A DNA stretch of 60,593 nucleotides from Oscillospiraceae bacterium (GCA_017508045.1 JAFVZT010000025.1:1-60593); one strand, 5' to 3'; counted from the first letter of the stretch, positions 18,201-26,668 are shown. Made by a program: numbers and translations. Notes: generated by a model not told the origin, from the letters alone.

Positions 18201-20788
18201 ACCGTCAGAGTGCCTTCTGTTCCGGTTGCTTCATCCAGCTTGGAGTGCATATACCCATAGGTGGAAGCCGTTGCGTTAGAGGACAGGGTGACTTCAAATT
18301 TGAAGGCTCTGTCGGTGAGGAGGCCTTCTTCCATAACCTTGGATACGCGGATACCTGTTTCGGGGGTTAAGGAGATTTGACCGTTGTTGCCCAGCTTAAC
18401 CGTTGCTGTGGGCGTGCCGCTTTCGATGGTAATAAAGGGCTTGTGGGAGAACATAATGGAGTTTGTTTTGTTCTCGCTTTTTTCAACGATAGTGGTGGGG
18501 TAAATCAAGCGATATACAGTGCCCTGCTTGATGAACCATTGCCCGTTGTCATACATTCTGTTTTCTGTACCGATGGAAATATCGGAAATCTTGTCATATG
18601 CCTTAGTAATTTCCGACTGACCCTGGGTGAAGTAGTGTCGGATATGATAATACTCGTTGGCGGCGGTATCAAATACGTGGTTACGGTCGGTAACAAGGCT
18701 GTAGCCTGTTGCGGTTTTGATGTAAATGGGGGTGTCTTCCGTATAGTAATATCTTTCGTTCTGGGCGTTGGGAACGAAGTGAGAGAACGCGGCAATGTGG
18801 TCCTCGTGCTCAGCTGCCGACTTATCAAAGTAGTTGGTCCAGAAGACATAGTTGTTTCCGTTTTCGTGCTTTTTGGAGTCAGTGTCCGCCGCCATAACCT
18901 CTGTAACATTATACTTATTGATAACGGCATTGTTCAGACCCACTTCATATACCAGGCGAACGGGGGTGTTGCGCTCAACCGTAAGCGACTGCATAGAAGC
19001 GGTATGAATATCGGTGCCGTCTAAGGTAATTCTATAGGTTATCATGGGCATAAGGGATGCAGGGATGCGCCACATAACGGTCTGCTCGCCCGTTGCAATT
19101 TCGGTGCGAACCATAACCGACATAAACATCATATCGCTTTCGTTCGTGGCATCGGCATTAACGGTGCCCAAAAAGCCAAAGGACTTGTTTTTATAAACTG
19201 CACCTGCAGGGGCTGTGGTAGTTCCCTCGTTGTAGAAGCCGGCATAGGAGCCATCGGCTTTTTGATACCAGCCGATATAGTTGCTGTAAACCGTATCCGA
19301 GGTGTAGCTTAATTGTCCTGCCGCATAGGCATTGGCTACAAGTTCAAACGCCGTGCCGTTATCGGAAATACCCAGACGCTCTTTAATTGACGCTATGAAA
19401 GCAAGACCGAATTCGGTGGGTCTCTCAATAGTTCCAAGGTCGGTTGCGTTGATTCTCTTGGCAAGGGCGGCACCTGTAAAGTAATCCGTACCGTGAACGA
19501 TACCGTCAAGAGCCTTGAACTCCATATATTCGCCCAGCTTATCCTCGAAGGTAAGGTATCCGTCAAAGTCCGGGTTAACACCGTTGATACGGGTTGCATA
19601 ATAGCGGGACTGGATAATGATTTGCTGAATAATGTCATCAAAGGCACTGGTGAGATTGCCTGAGGATGCGCTGAAATAGCTGTCCACATATTTAAGGGTT
19701 GTGATTTCGGCGATCTTTCGAACCGAGAGGTTGCCCGCAACAACGGTGGCGCCGTTGGCTGCCTGCTCGTAGGAGGATGCATATCCTGCAAAGGGGCGGG
19801 TCATATTGTCGGTGTCCAGAACATTGGGTGCGTGATTGCTGGAGGAGGAGATGCCGTAGCCCAGGGTGTAGAACAGTGCGGGACGGCCGTAATGCGCCGA
19901 AACCTGGTTTTTGGCATAAGCTGCAGTCAGCATCGTCAGGAAGGTTGTTCTGTTGGATGTCTGCGCGAAGTTGCCGCTGTCCTTTGCTGTATTGGTAGCG
20001 TTCGTGTAGTTGCTTGCCGAATAGGAGGGGTCGCCGTCGGTCATCAGAACGAATATGGGCATACGGCCTGTTCCGCCCTGAATCTGTCCGCTTTCAACCG
20101 TTGTATCTGCGGCAAGAAGCTCCTGCATTGCAAGGAAGATGCCGCCTTGGGTATAAGTGCCGGAGCCTTCGGAAACAGAACCCGAAACGGGTCCGGAGCT
20201 GTTTCTGACACCGGATGCGATGCGGATGGTGTTGTTATTGGAGGAAAAGGTAAGGTAGTCGCCCGAGGAATTGGGGGTATACCGGTCAAGATCCATAAGC
20301 ATGGTTGCGTTTCCGTTATATACAACAACACCGATGCGGTTGTGGTTTCCAACCCCATTGAGCTTCTTAATGGCCTCGTTGGTGGCATTTGTAACATCAC
20401 GAAGATCAGTCGTTGACATACTGCTGGAAGCATCCAGTACGAACATGGTGTCGGTGGGGATGGCGGAATAGCCGACGATTTCCTTGTTAGAGGCAATCGC
20501 CGAAAGCGCAACCAGGAAGTTGTTGGCCGCATCCTTCATTGTAACCTGGGAATGAAGCAGGGTGGGGTCGGTTACAACGGACTTGTCGGTCCATACCGCA
20601 CCGGCGGAATAAGTATCTATTGCGCCGCTGCCATTGTAAAACAGGCTTTCGTAGTAATTGAGGGTATGGGCATCCACCACTCTAAAGTCTGTTGACTCTG
20701 CCGCCATTGCCGAGATTGGCAGGTAGGTCATTATAAGCGCAATGCAAAGAAATACGCTTAGTAATTTTTTAAAAAAATTGGTTTTCAT
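15242..20788 (-). CDS. Giant VWA/pilin-repeat surface adhesin with SPKTG sorting signal
   Basis: The 1848-residue protein has a signal peptide (1-29). A von Willebrand A domain follows (about 110-390) with the metal site D119-A-S121-S-S123 and TDGDP near 250. A linker region leads to SpaA/Cna-B-like modules (about 820-1090), then six repeats of about 115 residues of the Spy0128 pilin isopeptide type (about 1100-1800). In these a Lys near the start, the Glu in a YxVxE strand and the Asn in a FxNxY end strand form internal cross-links (for example YRYVLTEKS, FNNTY). The C terminus has SPKTG (1808-1812), a hydrophobic segment and a short GRKIK tail. SPKTG is a known target type of clostridial class B sortase, and such a sortase lies 2 kb away. 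The start follows TAGGAGGAAAGG. A pilus tip or backbone adhesin is likely. Confidence 0.85.
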   Translation of the reverse strand: MKTNFFKKLLSVFLCIALIMTYLPISAMAAESTDFRVVDAHTLNYYESLFYNGSGAIDTYSAGAVWTDKSVVTDPTLLHSQVTMKDAANNFLVALSAIASNKEIVGYSAIPTDTMFVLDASSSMSTTDLRDVTNATNEAIKKLNGVGNHNRIGVVVYNGNATMLMDLDRYTPNSSGDYLTFSSNNNTIRIASGVRNSSGPVSGSVSEGSGTYTQGGIFLAMQELLAADTTVESGQIQGGTGRMPIFVLMTDGDPSYSASNYTNATNTAKDSGNFAQTSNRTTFLTMLTAAYAKNQVSAHYGRPALFYTLGYGISSSSNHAPNVLDTDNMTRPFAGYASSYEQAANGATVVAGNLSVRKIAEITTLKYVDSYFSASSGNLTSAFDDIIQQIIIQSRYYATRINGVNPDFDGYLTFEDKLGEYMEFKALDGIVHGTDYFTGAALAKRINATDLGTIERPTEFGLAFIASIKERLGISDNGTAFELVANAYAAGQLSYTSDTVYSNYIGWYQKADGSYAGFYNEGTTTAPAGAVYKNKSFGFLGTVNADATNESDMMFMSVMVRTEIATGEQTVMWRIPASLMPMITYRITLDGTDIHTASMQSLTVERNTPVRLVYEVGLNNAVINKYNVTEVMAADTDSKKHENGNNYVFWTNYFDKSAAEHEDHIAAFSHFVPNAQNERYYYTEDTPIYIKTATGYSLVTDRNHVFDTAANEYYHIRHYFTQGQSEITKAYDKISDISIGTENRMYDNGQWFIKQGTVYRLIYPTTIVEKSENKTNSIMFSHKPFITIESGTPTATVKLGNNGQISLTPETGIRVSKVMEEGLLTDRAFKFEVTLSSNATASTYGYMHSKLDEATGTEGTLTVQSGNKLTFEIKAGETMWITGIPAGTTYTVNEVLEDYVYAVKEVSVDGVISPVKAANGTVTEYKIDDVNFVNGFADKGVLSITKTVRHPYGPSYTVPGNRTFTALVKLTNGGAPLANYEYEITTAATSTTGRTNAQGEITITLRDGETVMLGNLPENTVYTVTEQNIPAGFTQTTPEASLTGVITTTASVAHLVNVYTAQAVSPDMGLTLSKNLTGRDWLPGETFNFTLVRYSPADVQGTTVKNIAATAQNANVNIDLSSERYTVPGRYRYVLTEKSVSAENGITYDTAERQFAVTVADADMDGKLEIVSVENIMNTVVTGDAANGYTVTATRFTNAYEAVTGTTVTIDVQKQMDSAGGDHTLHGFKFGLYDESGNVIESSVTDASGKASFVINYTPDAAGKTFQYELKEIDNGIHGITYDTTVYDVAVKITDNYDGTTGASVSVSLNGSSYTDTVKFTNRYTPESGKLWLDAVKILVGRELNAGEFEFNLLDENRQILQTKKNAADGTVLFDAITVNTAKDYVFYIVEVNNGIGGITYSQEEYKVICTVVQDGAQYVEASTVYYNKNGNEAEGADFINTYTPAPVYHTVTATKHLSGRELRDSDNFIFQLKDESNLLQSVENIGEKITFAPIKFTEAGTYVYWVSEQTGNVPGVTYDESVYKVVITVTDDGLGQLHADMAVISKERAVSSIVFNNTYAAAPAADTLEGLKLLQNKQLTDGEFDFALISVLSGDTVKVVKNGADGKFRFDLTFDVAGTYHYEVKEVNTHHSHISYDNTIYAIGYEVTDDGNGQLKVTRTIMVGDTKVNSITFTNVNNPEAIEVAVAVKKLLENNTDESMGLTGFKFKLTGDNIVEQTLTTDAEGNASFVLKYTLGDKDQTYSYKLTEIDTEIEGMTYDESEATASVKILLGDDGVLRAEVTQNNQTVDKITASFKNVYNGPEDPDSPKTGDITQLPLWICMLFVSGGGILSTTLYGRKIKEEEAAQ

Positions 20789-20857
20789 ATCCTTTCCTCC
20801 TACAATAAATTTATGGTTGGTGTAATTGCTTTTGCGAGCAAGTTTAACGGTCGTATT

Positions 20858-21238
20858 CTATCCATTTCCCGAAACCGTCCTTTCTTTGCTTTCGCGTTTG
20901 TTACGAGAGCAATTACATAGACCAAACAGTTCTTCGTATTTTTGAAAAAAAACACAATCCGAACAACTGCTATCTTCATCGTTTTTTCCGTTATAAAATT
21001 CACATACATTTTGCATTGCTGTCGCTATAGGAATCCCTTCAGCCGTATAATGTGGTTCTTTGATAAAATCCGGATAAATTGGAATTGGATCATTAAACGG
21101 ACTTTCTCGTTCAAAGCTTTCATAATAGCCATACAACAACCGAAACGTTTTATCTGAGATAGTGACTTCCTTATATAAGTCCCCCTCTTTAGGAGTATGC
21201 GGTTGTTCTACGCCTTTCGATAGAATTCTTGTTAACAT
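20858..21238 (-). CDS. Small Cys-rich protein of unknown function
   Basis: I do not recognise this 126-residue protein. It is hydrophilic with no membrane segment, contains a central PIPIYPDFIKEPHYTAEG stretch, and has a C-terminal cluster of five cysteines (C.....SCSDCVFF then LCNC), which suggests metal binding. Its ATG follows AAAGGAGCC. It lies 70 bases upstream of the giant adhesin on the same strand, so the two may share a transcript. The arrangement hints at a regulatory or assembly role, but that is not shown by the sequence. Confidence 0.6.
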   Translation of the reverse strand: MLTRILSKGVEQPHTPKEGDLYKEVTISDKTFRLLYGYYESFERESPFNDPIPIYPDFIKEPHYTAEGIPIATAMQNVCEFYNGKNDEDSSCSDCVFFQKYEELFGLCNCSRNKRESKERTVSGNG

Positions 21239-21272
21239 ATAGGCTCCTTTCTGTCTTACGGCAAAAAGAAAA

Positions 21273-21308
21273 ATCTGCCATACCTTTTATGATAAAAGTA
21301 TAGCAGAT
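21273..21308 (-). terminator. Imperfect inverted repeat between the regulator and the Cys-rich gene
   Basis: ATCTGCCATACCTTTTAT (21273-21290) faces ATAAAAGTATAGCAGAT (21292-21308) with two mismatches. On the minus strand a T-rich run follows, so it may end the regulator transcript. TATACT on the minus strand (21297-21302) lies inside it, so it could instead be an operator over a promoter of the Cys-rich gene. Confidence 0.5.
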
Positions 21309-21393
21309 ATTTTTCGATTTAAGTATTACCTAAAAACAATTTATTTGGCCATATTTTTTGGTGTGTTATATAGCCATTTTTGAACAAAAGTGG

Positions 21394-22641
21394 CTATAAT
21401 ATGGCGGCAAAATCTTCTCTTGTCATTCCTGTTTTGTTCGAAACATTAGTAACAGCCTGTTTTACAGCCGATATAGACATATTAAGGGATTCGGCTATTT
21501 GACTGTTTTTAAAACCAAAAGCCGCCAACTTGGCAACTTCTCTCTCTTTAGGTGAAAGGGTTGTTGCCAAATTCTTTCCCCGAACAGAGCCGCTGAGCTT
21601 TGTCCATCCCGCCATATAAATGTTGTATAAATCACGGACTTTATACCACGCATCAGTATCAACTCTTGATATTCTTTGCTCCAAAAGCGAATCCAAAGTG
21701 CGACCGTATTCTGCCAATATACCGAATAATTTATCCGGCAAAGCAAGTGCTAATGCACGGTCAATATGGTATATAGCTTGTTCTCTATTACCACTGGTAT
21801 GATAAATAGCAGCACAGGTCATTCTTAGATAGATTTCGGCAATGATTGAATTGTCTGCAACCGCTTGAGAAATCATTGGCTCAATCGTATTGGGTATCAT
21901 TGTAAGTAACGACAATCCCTGAACCCCATGCAGTTCCAACTGCTTTGTAGCAAGACTATAGCCAACAGCATATAGGTACTTGGCATAAAACACCTTTGCC
22001 GCAGGAAGAGCATCCTTGTGCAGAGGTTCAAAACGGCCTAATTTGAACCATTCGGGGAAGGACGAGACATCGTACAAAATACTGTCGATAGCCGTTATGG
22101 AAAAGGCGATAATATCCCGGTCGGCATCTGATTTGGCAGGGGCCTCTGCCATATGTATTTTTGCCTGCCTCCACATATTCAGATCACCCCGCCAGATGGC
22201 GCACAGACCCAGCAGCATACCGGCTGAAATAACGGCGTAAAAGCCGGAGTGCTTATGCAGAAGATAATACGCATTGTTATAAACCTTTTCAATGTCTCCT
22301 TTCGAGCAAGCAATTTCTGCCTCCAAAAGGATTTGCGCCTCGGGATTGCCTTCCAGTGCGGCAATGCTTTTTTGCGCAGTGCCGGCAACGCTGTACAAGT
22401 CTGTCATATGCAGAAACGGGGTCTTTCTCGGCATAGGCATATTTTGTTCCAATAATGCCGCCTTATTATCCTTGCTTGCTTTTGTTCTTCCGTCAAGGGG
22501 CTTTGAGGCAGTTTTGGGAATCATCCAGGCCTTGCCGAAGCGTGCAGCCCCTTCGATTTTCCCGTTGGCGCACAGGGTCTGCAGCCGTCTTGGTGAAATG
22601 CCCCATCTTTCGGCAGCTTCCGCTATATTCAAATATTCCAT
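21394..22641 (-). CDS. Dual-HTH regulator: excisionase/MerR-type N terminus and LuxR-type C terminus
   Basis: The 415-residue protein begins with a winged-helix segment of the excisionase/MerR type (MEYLNIAEAAERWGISPRRL, then GAARFGKAWMIP). Its middle 280 residues are helical, TPR-like, with many Ala/Leu repeats. The last ~65 residues are a LuxR/GerE HTH (LSPKEREVAKLAAFGFKNSQ, then SISAVKQAVTNVSNKTG). ATG 22641 is chosen because AGAAGGA precedes it; the upstream extension lacks a ribosome site and would cross the promoter. It is divergent from the sortase gene and points toward the adhesin, so it is a candidate regulator of both. Confidence 0.75.
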   Translation of the reverse strand: MEYLNIAEAAERWGISPRRLQTLCANGKIEGAARFGKAWMIPKTASKPLDGRTKASKDNKAALLEQNMPMPRKTPFLHMTDLYSVAGTAQKSIAALEGNPEAQILLEAEIACSKGDIEKVYNNAYYLLHKHSGFYAVISAGMLLGLCAIWRGDLNMWRQAKIHMAEAPAKSDADRDIIAFSITAIDSILYDVSSFPEWFKLGRFEPLHKDALPAAKVFYAKYLYAVGYSLATKQLELHGVQGLSLLTMIPNTIEPMISQAVADNSIIAEIYLRMTCAAIYHTSGNREQAIYHIDRALALALPDKLFGILAEYGRTLDSLLEQRISRVDTDAWYKVRDLYNIYMAGWTKLSGSVRGKNLATTLSPKEREVAKLAAFGFKNSQIAESLNMSISAVKQAVTNVSNKTGMTREDFAAIL

Positions 22642-22698
22642 ATTACAATCCTTCTGTTCAAACAATGTATCGTTCGCAAATGCGCTTATTACAAGGCT

Positions 22699-22727
22699 AT
22701 TATACATCGTTTTCGCGAACAATGCAA
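22699..22727 (-). promoter_or_regulatory. Promoter of the dual-HTH regulator
   Basis: On the minus strand TTGCAT (22727-22722) and TATAAT (22704-22699) are 17 bases apart. Related sequences at 22669-22683 (ATCGTTCGCAAATGC) and 22706-22725 (ATCGTTTTCGCGAACAATGC) flank and overlap it and could be operators. Confidence 0.65.
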
Positions 22728-22738
22728 ACATTTTTTTA

Positions 22739-22767
22739 TTTACTTTTTTACGGAATGTCTGTATACT
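22739..22767 (+). promoter_or_regulatory. Promoter of the sortase gene
   Basis: TTTACT (22739-22744) and TATACT (22762-22767) are 17 bases apart, 40 bases before the GTG start. It is back to back with the regulator promoter. Confidence 0.55.
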
Positions 22768-22807
22768 ACTGTTATAAAACAGCAGTAGGCGAAGGGGCGG
22801 TGTCAGC

Positions 22808-23587
22808 GTGAAACGAAGGAAAATTATCAAGGCTATCAATATCGTGTTGATACTTATTTTTGTGGGGTCGGCGTTTAATGTGGGAAAAATCTATTACGAT
22901 TATAAAAACGCGGATGACACCTACCAACAAATGCAGGACGAGTATATTGCAGTCAACACAGAACCGTCACTTCCGGAGCGGCCGGCACCCGAGCAGTCCG
23001 AAGCTGTAAAAGAGCCGGAGCCGCCCATAACCGTTGACTTTGATGCCTTGCTGAATAAAAACAAGGATGTCATCGGGTGGCTGTACTGTCCGGATACGGT
23101 TATCAATTATCCTGTTGTACAGGGAAAAGATAACAACCAGTATTTAAGACGGGGTCTTGACGGAAAGTATCTGGTCAGCGGAACCTTGTTTGCGGATTAC
23201 CGAAACGGTGCACTGCATGAGGATGCCAACTATATCATTTACGGTCACAATATGAAAAACGGCACAATGTTCCATAGCCTTGCCAACTATAAAGACCCGT
23301 CTTATTACAAGCAGCATCCCATATTGTATTACCTTACGCCTGATGGTAATTACAAAATCGAATTATTTGCAGGGCTTGTTATTAAGCGCAACGATAAGAT
23401 TTATCTGCCCAACCAATCCCGGGAGGATGTGTTTGAACTGTTGACGCAATACCGGGCAAGCTCTACCTTCCAATCGGATGCGGAATTGGCATATGAGGAT
23501 ACCTTCATAACCCTCTCCACCTGTTCCTACGAGTTTGATGACGCACGGTATGTTGTAATAGGAAAGCTGACAAAAATCCCGACTTAG
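22808..23587 (+). CDS. srtB: Class B sortase
   Basis: The 259-residue transpeptidase has an N-terminal membrane anchor (about 9-30), a Pro/Glu-rich linker, and a class B catalytic domain. The triad is visible as H147 (YIIYGHNM), C239 (ITLSTCSYE) and R247 (DDARYVV). DVIGWLYCPDTVINYPVVQG and NQYLRRGLDGKY are class B hallmarks. Clostridial SrtB enzymes accept (S/P)PXTG motifs, which fits the SPKTG signal of the nearby adhesin. The start is GTG. The TAG stop lies inside the left arm of the terminator hairpin. Confidence 0.9.
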   Translation: MKRRKIIKAINIVLILIFVGSAFNVGKIYYDYKNADDTYQQMQDEYIAVNTEPSLPERPAPEQSEAVKEPEPPITVDFDALLNKNKDVIGWLYCPDTVINYPVVQGKDNNQYLRRGLDGKYLVSGTLFADYRNGALHEDANYIIYGHNMKNGTMFHSLANYKDPSYYKQHPILYYLTPDGNYKIELFAGLVIKRNDKIYLPNQSREDVFELLTQYRASSTFQSDAELAYEDTFITLSTCSYEFDDARYVVIGKLTKIPT

Positions 23588-23605
23588 GCAAGTCGGGATT
23601 TTTGC
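23573..23605 (+). terminator. Terminator overlapping the srtB stop codon
   Basis: AAAATCCCGACTT (23573-23585) pairs with AAGTCGGGATTTTT (23590-23603). The stop codon 23585-23587 falls at the top of the left arm and in the loop. Confidence 0.85.
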
Positions 23606-23675
23606 TGGGAAAAGAAAATCACCAAAGGAAAATGGACTTGCTGTCGCACATAGTCTTATTCTGGAGGTGATTGTA

Positions 23676-24350
23676 ATGCTTGCTGCTGTTTGGCTGATGC
23701 TCAGCGGCTTAATGTACGCATTGCAGCTGTCAACCGGGTCTTTTCCCAAGCCGCTGACGGCGGAGGAGGAACGGCACTATCTGGAGCTGTCTGCCAAAGG
23801 GGATCTGGACGCCCGAAATGTGCTGATTGAACGAAATTTACGACTGGTTGCCCATATTCTGAAGAAGTATTACGCCCAAACGGCGGATCAGGAGGATTTG
23901 ATTTCCATCGGCACCATCGGACTGATTAAAGGAGTTACCACCTTTGACAATTCCAAGGGGGCGCGCTTGGCTACCTACGCTGCCCGGTGTGTGGAAAATG
24001 AGATACTGATGTACTTTCGCTCTCAGAAAAAGTCCGGACAGGATGTATCTTTAAGCGATTACATTGAAACCGGAACCGACGGCGGCGCCCTGGAGCTGAT
24101 GGATGTGGTCAGCGACGACGAGGATTTGATGGAACGCATCAGCAACCGGGAGCTGATGAAAAAGCTGTGCGCCGCGGTGGATACGGTGCTGACAGACCAG
24201 GAGCGACAGGTGATTGTTGCCCGATACGGCTTAGGCACCGGCGTCCCTCTGCGCCAGCGGGAGGTGGCGCAGCTTACCGGAATCAGCCGCAGCTATGTAT
24301 CCCGAATAGAAAAGCGCGCCCTAGCCAAGCTAAAACAGGCACTGGAATAA
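23676..24350 (+). CDS. sigK: Sporulation sigma factor SigK
   Basis: The 224-residue protein is a sigma-70 family member of the mother-cell late sporulation type. It has a hydrophobic N-terminal pro-sequence (LAAVWLMLSGLMYALQ), region 2 (DLISIGTIGLIKGVTTFDNS, then ATYAARCVENEILM) and region 4 with an HTH (QREVAQLTGISRSYVSRIEK). It directs late coat and cortex genes. The frame is intact, with no skin element between regions 2 and 4. ATG 23676 follows GGAGGTG; the GTG at 23667 overlaps that site. CATAGTCT at 23649-23656 loosely resembles a sigma-E -10, but I see no convincing -35. Confidence 0.9.
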   Translation: MLAAVWLMLSGLMYALQLSTGSFPKPLTAEEERHYLELSAKGDLDARNVLIERNLRLVAHILKKYYAQTADQEDLISIGTIGLIKGVTTFDNSKGARLATYAARCVENEILMYFRSQKKSGQDVSLSDYIETGTDGGALELMDVVSDDEDLMERISNRELMKKLCAAVDTVLTDQERQVIVARYGLGTGVPLRQREVAQLTGISRSYVSRIEKRALAKLKQALE

Positions 24351-24371
24351 CTCCCTTAAGGAAATGTTAAC

Positions 24372-24400
24372 TTGATTTATGTATAAATTTGTTGTATACT
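24372..24400 (+). promoter_or_regulatory. Promoter of the rmlA-rmlB unit
   Basis: TTGATT (24372-24377) and TATACT (24395-24400) are 17 bases apart, 47 bases before the rmlA start. Confidence 0.75.
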
Positions 24401-24447
24401 GTCAATGCTATCTTACCAGAATTATACAGAAATACGGAGGAAACACG

Positions 24448-25371
24448 ATGAAAGGAATTGTTTTGGCAGGCGGCTCCGGCACACGGCTGTACCCTCTGAC
24501 AAGAGTAACTTCCAAGCAGCTGCTTCCCATTTATGATAAACCCATGATTTACTATCCCATTTCCGTGCTGATGAGCGCCGGCATCCGGGATATTCTTATT
24601 ATCTCCACCCCCCACGACCTGCCCCGGTTTGAGGAGCTTTTGGGCGACGGCAGTCAGTTTGGTATCCACCTGCACTATGCCCAGCAGCCCAGTCCCGACG
24701 GCCTTGCCCAGGCCTTTATCATCGGTGAGAAGTTTATCGGCAAGGACTGCGTTGCCATGGTGCTGGGAGATAACATCTTCTCCGGTCACGGACTGAAAAA
24801 GCGCCTGCGTACGGCGGTACGCAATGCCCGCAGCGGCAAGGGCGCAACGGTTTTCGGCTACTATGTAGACGACCCGGAGCGCTTCGGCATTGTGGAATTT
24901 GATGAAACCGGCCGCGCCGTTTCCATTGAGGAAAAGCCGGCAAAGCCCAAGAGCAATTACTGTGTCACCGGTCTGTATTTTTACGACAACCGGGTGGTGG
25001 AGTATGCCAAAAATCTTAAACCCTCCAAGCGCGGCGAGCTGGAAATTACCGACCTGAACCGGATTTATCTGGACCAGGGTGAGCTGAATGTGGAGCTTCT
25101 GGGTCAGGGCTTTACCTGGCTGGATACCGGCACCCACGAAAGCCTTGTGGAGGCCACCAACTTTGTGATGACGGTGGAAAAGCACCAAAACCGGAAAATC
25201 GGCTGTCTGGAGGACATTGCATACCTCAACGGCTGGATTACCCGGGAACAGGTGGAGTCTGTTATCAAGGTCTGCAAAAACCAGTACGGCCAATACCTGC
25301 AGGATGTTCTGGATGGAAAATATGTGGATGTACTGCGGGACAAAAAGCGCCTGGAGGAGCTGGAAAAGTGA
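24448..25371 (+). CDS. rmlA: Glucose-1-phosphate thymidylyltransferase
   Basis: This enzyme makes dTDP-glucose from glucose-1-phosphate and dTTP, the first step of dTDP-L-rhamnose synthesis. At 307 residues it is of normal size. The nucleotide-binding signature [16 protein letters not shown] is at residues 3-18, followed by [16 protein letters not shown], the metal-site region [10 protein letters not shown], and [23 protein letters not shown] 24448 follows ACGGAGG; the upstream in-frame ATG at 24379 lies in the promoter. It overlaps rmlB by four bases. Confidence 0.95.
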   Translation: MKGIVLAGGSGTRLYPLTRVTSKQLLPIYDKPMIYYPISVLMSAGIRDILIISTPHDLPRFEELLGDGSQFGIHLHYAQQPSPDGLAQAFIIGEKFIGKDCVAMVLGDNIFSGHGLKKRLRTAVRNARSGKGATVFGYYVDDPERFGIVEFDETGRAVSIEEKPAKPKSNYCVTGLYFYDNRVVEYAKNLKPSKRGELEITDLNRIYLDQGELNVELLGQGFTWLDTGTHESLVEATNFVMTVEKHQNRKIGCLEDIAYLNGWITREQVESVIKVCKNQYGQYLQDVLDGKYVDVLRDKKRLEELEK

Positions 25372-26393
25372 AAAAAACCATAATCGTAACCGGCGGCGCC
25401 GGCTTTATCGGCGCCAACTTTATATTTCATATGCTGGGCAAATACCCCGAGTACCGGATTATTTGCCTGGATAAACTAACCTATGCCGGCAATCTTTCCA
25501 CCCTTGCTCCGGTTATGGAGCATCCCAATTTCCGGTTTGTAAAGCTGGATATTTGCCACCGGGAAGGGGTATATAAGCTCTTTGAGGAGGAGCACCCCGA
25601 TATGGTGGTGAACTTCGCTGCGGAGAGCCACGTGGACCGGTCTATTGAAAATCCTGAGGTGTTTTTGCAGACCAACATTTTAGGCACGCAGGTGCTGATG
25701 GATGCCTGCCGGAAATACGGCATTGAGCGGTATCATCAGGTATCCACCGACGAGGTCTACGGCGATTTGCCCTTAGACCGTCCCGACCTGTTCTTCACCG
25801 AGGAAACCCCCATCCATACCAGCTCTCCCTACTCCGCCTCCAAGGCAGGCGCGGATTTGCTGGTCATGGCGTATCACCGTACCTACAATCTGCCGGTGAG
25901 CATTTCCCGCTGCTCCAATAACTACGGCCCCTATCATTTCCCCGAAAAGCTGATACCTTTGATGATTGCCAACGCTTTAAACGACAAGCCCCTGCCGGTA
26001 TACGGCCAGGGACTGAACGTGCGGGACTGGCTGTATGTGGAGGATCACTGCAAGGCGATTGATTTGATTATCCACAAGGGACGGGTAGGCCAGGTTTACA
26101 ACATCGGCGGTCACAATGAAATGAAAAATATTGACATTGTGAAGCTTATCTGCAAAGCCTTGGGCAAGCCGGAAAGCCTCATTACCTATGTTGCCGACCG
26201 GAAGGGTCACGACATGCGCTATGCCATTGACCCTACCAAAATCCATACTGAGCTGGGCTGGCTGCCGGAGACCAAATTTGCCGACGGAATCCAAAAGACC
26301 ATTGCCTGGTACCTGGACAACAAGCAGTGGTGGCAGGAGATTATCTCCGGCGAATACCAAACCTACTACGAAAAAATGTATAAAAACCGCTAA
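25368..26393 (+). CDS. rmlB: dTDP-glucose 4,6-dehydratase
   Basis: The 341-residue SDR-family enzyme turns dTDP-glucose into dTDP-4-keto-6-deoxyglucose using bound NAD. It shows the [10 protein letters not shown] nucleotide motif, the catalytic STDEVYGDL segment, and [19 protein letters not shown] with the Tyr-X3-Lys pair. It starts with GTG inside the rmlA stop (GTGA), so the two are translationally coupled. Downstream the expected rmlD/rmlC genes are separated by about 370 bases of repeats. Confidence 0.95.
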   Translation: MKKTIIVTGGAGFIGANFIFHMLGKYPEYRIICLDKLTYAGNLSTLAPVMEHPNFRFVKLDICHREGVYKLFEEEHPDMVVNFAAESHVDRSIENPEVFLQTNILGTQVLMDACRKYGIERYHQVSTDEVYGDLPLDRPDLFFTEETPIHTSSPYSASKAGADLLVMAYHRTYNLPVSISRCSNNYGPYHFPEKLIPLMIANALNDKPLPVYGQGLNVRDWLYVEDHCKAIDLIIHKGRVGQVYNIGGHNEMKNIDIVKLICKALGKPESLITYVADRKGHDMRYAIDPTKIHTELGWLPETKFADGIQKTIAWYLDNKQWWQEIISGEYQTYYEKMYKNR

Positions 26394-26437
26394 TTAAAAT
26401 CATACCACTGCAGACGCGATTACGAACGCAACCAAGG

Positions 26438-26503
26438 CCCCCTCTGACGAGGGGGCTGGATTTTTGCGCAGCAAAAAGACTGGGGGAGAGAAACATTCTC
26501 TCC
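26438..26503. repeat. Cluster of three short hairpins
   Basis: CCCCCTC/GAGGGGG (26438-26444/26449-26455), TTTTTGC/GCAAAAA (26461-26467/26471-26477) and GGAGAGAA/TTCTCTCC (26485-26492/26496-26503) stand in a row. This belongs to the gene-free stretch 26394-26767, which holds only repeats, one promoter and a leader hairpin. It could end transcription from rmlB. It resembles dispersed repeats of related genomes. Confidence 0.6.
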
Positions 26504-26553
26504 TACCGCCAATATGCTTTCATAATGCTTTGGCAGAAGCTGCAGGGCTGCAG

Positions 26554-26655
26554 TGTCATTACGAACCAGTGACCGTGTCACTGGTGTGGCAATCTCAATA
26601 TAAAGAGTTAGTTTTATAGATTGCCACGCCGGTGTTCCACCGGCTCGCAATGACA
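26554..26655. repeat. Dispersed palindromic element with TGTCAT/ATGACA ends
   Basis: The 102-base element is bounded by TGTCATTACGAACC and GGCTCGCAATGACA. Inside, GTGGCAATCT faces AGATTGCCAC, and CCAGTGACC/GTCACTGG and GCCGGTG/CACCGGC form further hairpins. The ends match those of the elements at 345-468 and 53366-53504. Confidence 0.65.
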
Positions 26656-26668
26656 TGGACTACTTAAG

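Noticed and set aside
18505-18930. Alternate minus-strand frame inside the giant adhesin
   Set aside because: It lies within the VWA/pilin protein in another frame and has no site or domain; no frameshift of the main gene is needed.
23676-24350. A skin-type interruption of sigK
   Set aside because: The reading frame is complete from pro-sequence to the region 4 HTH, so no excision is needed.
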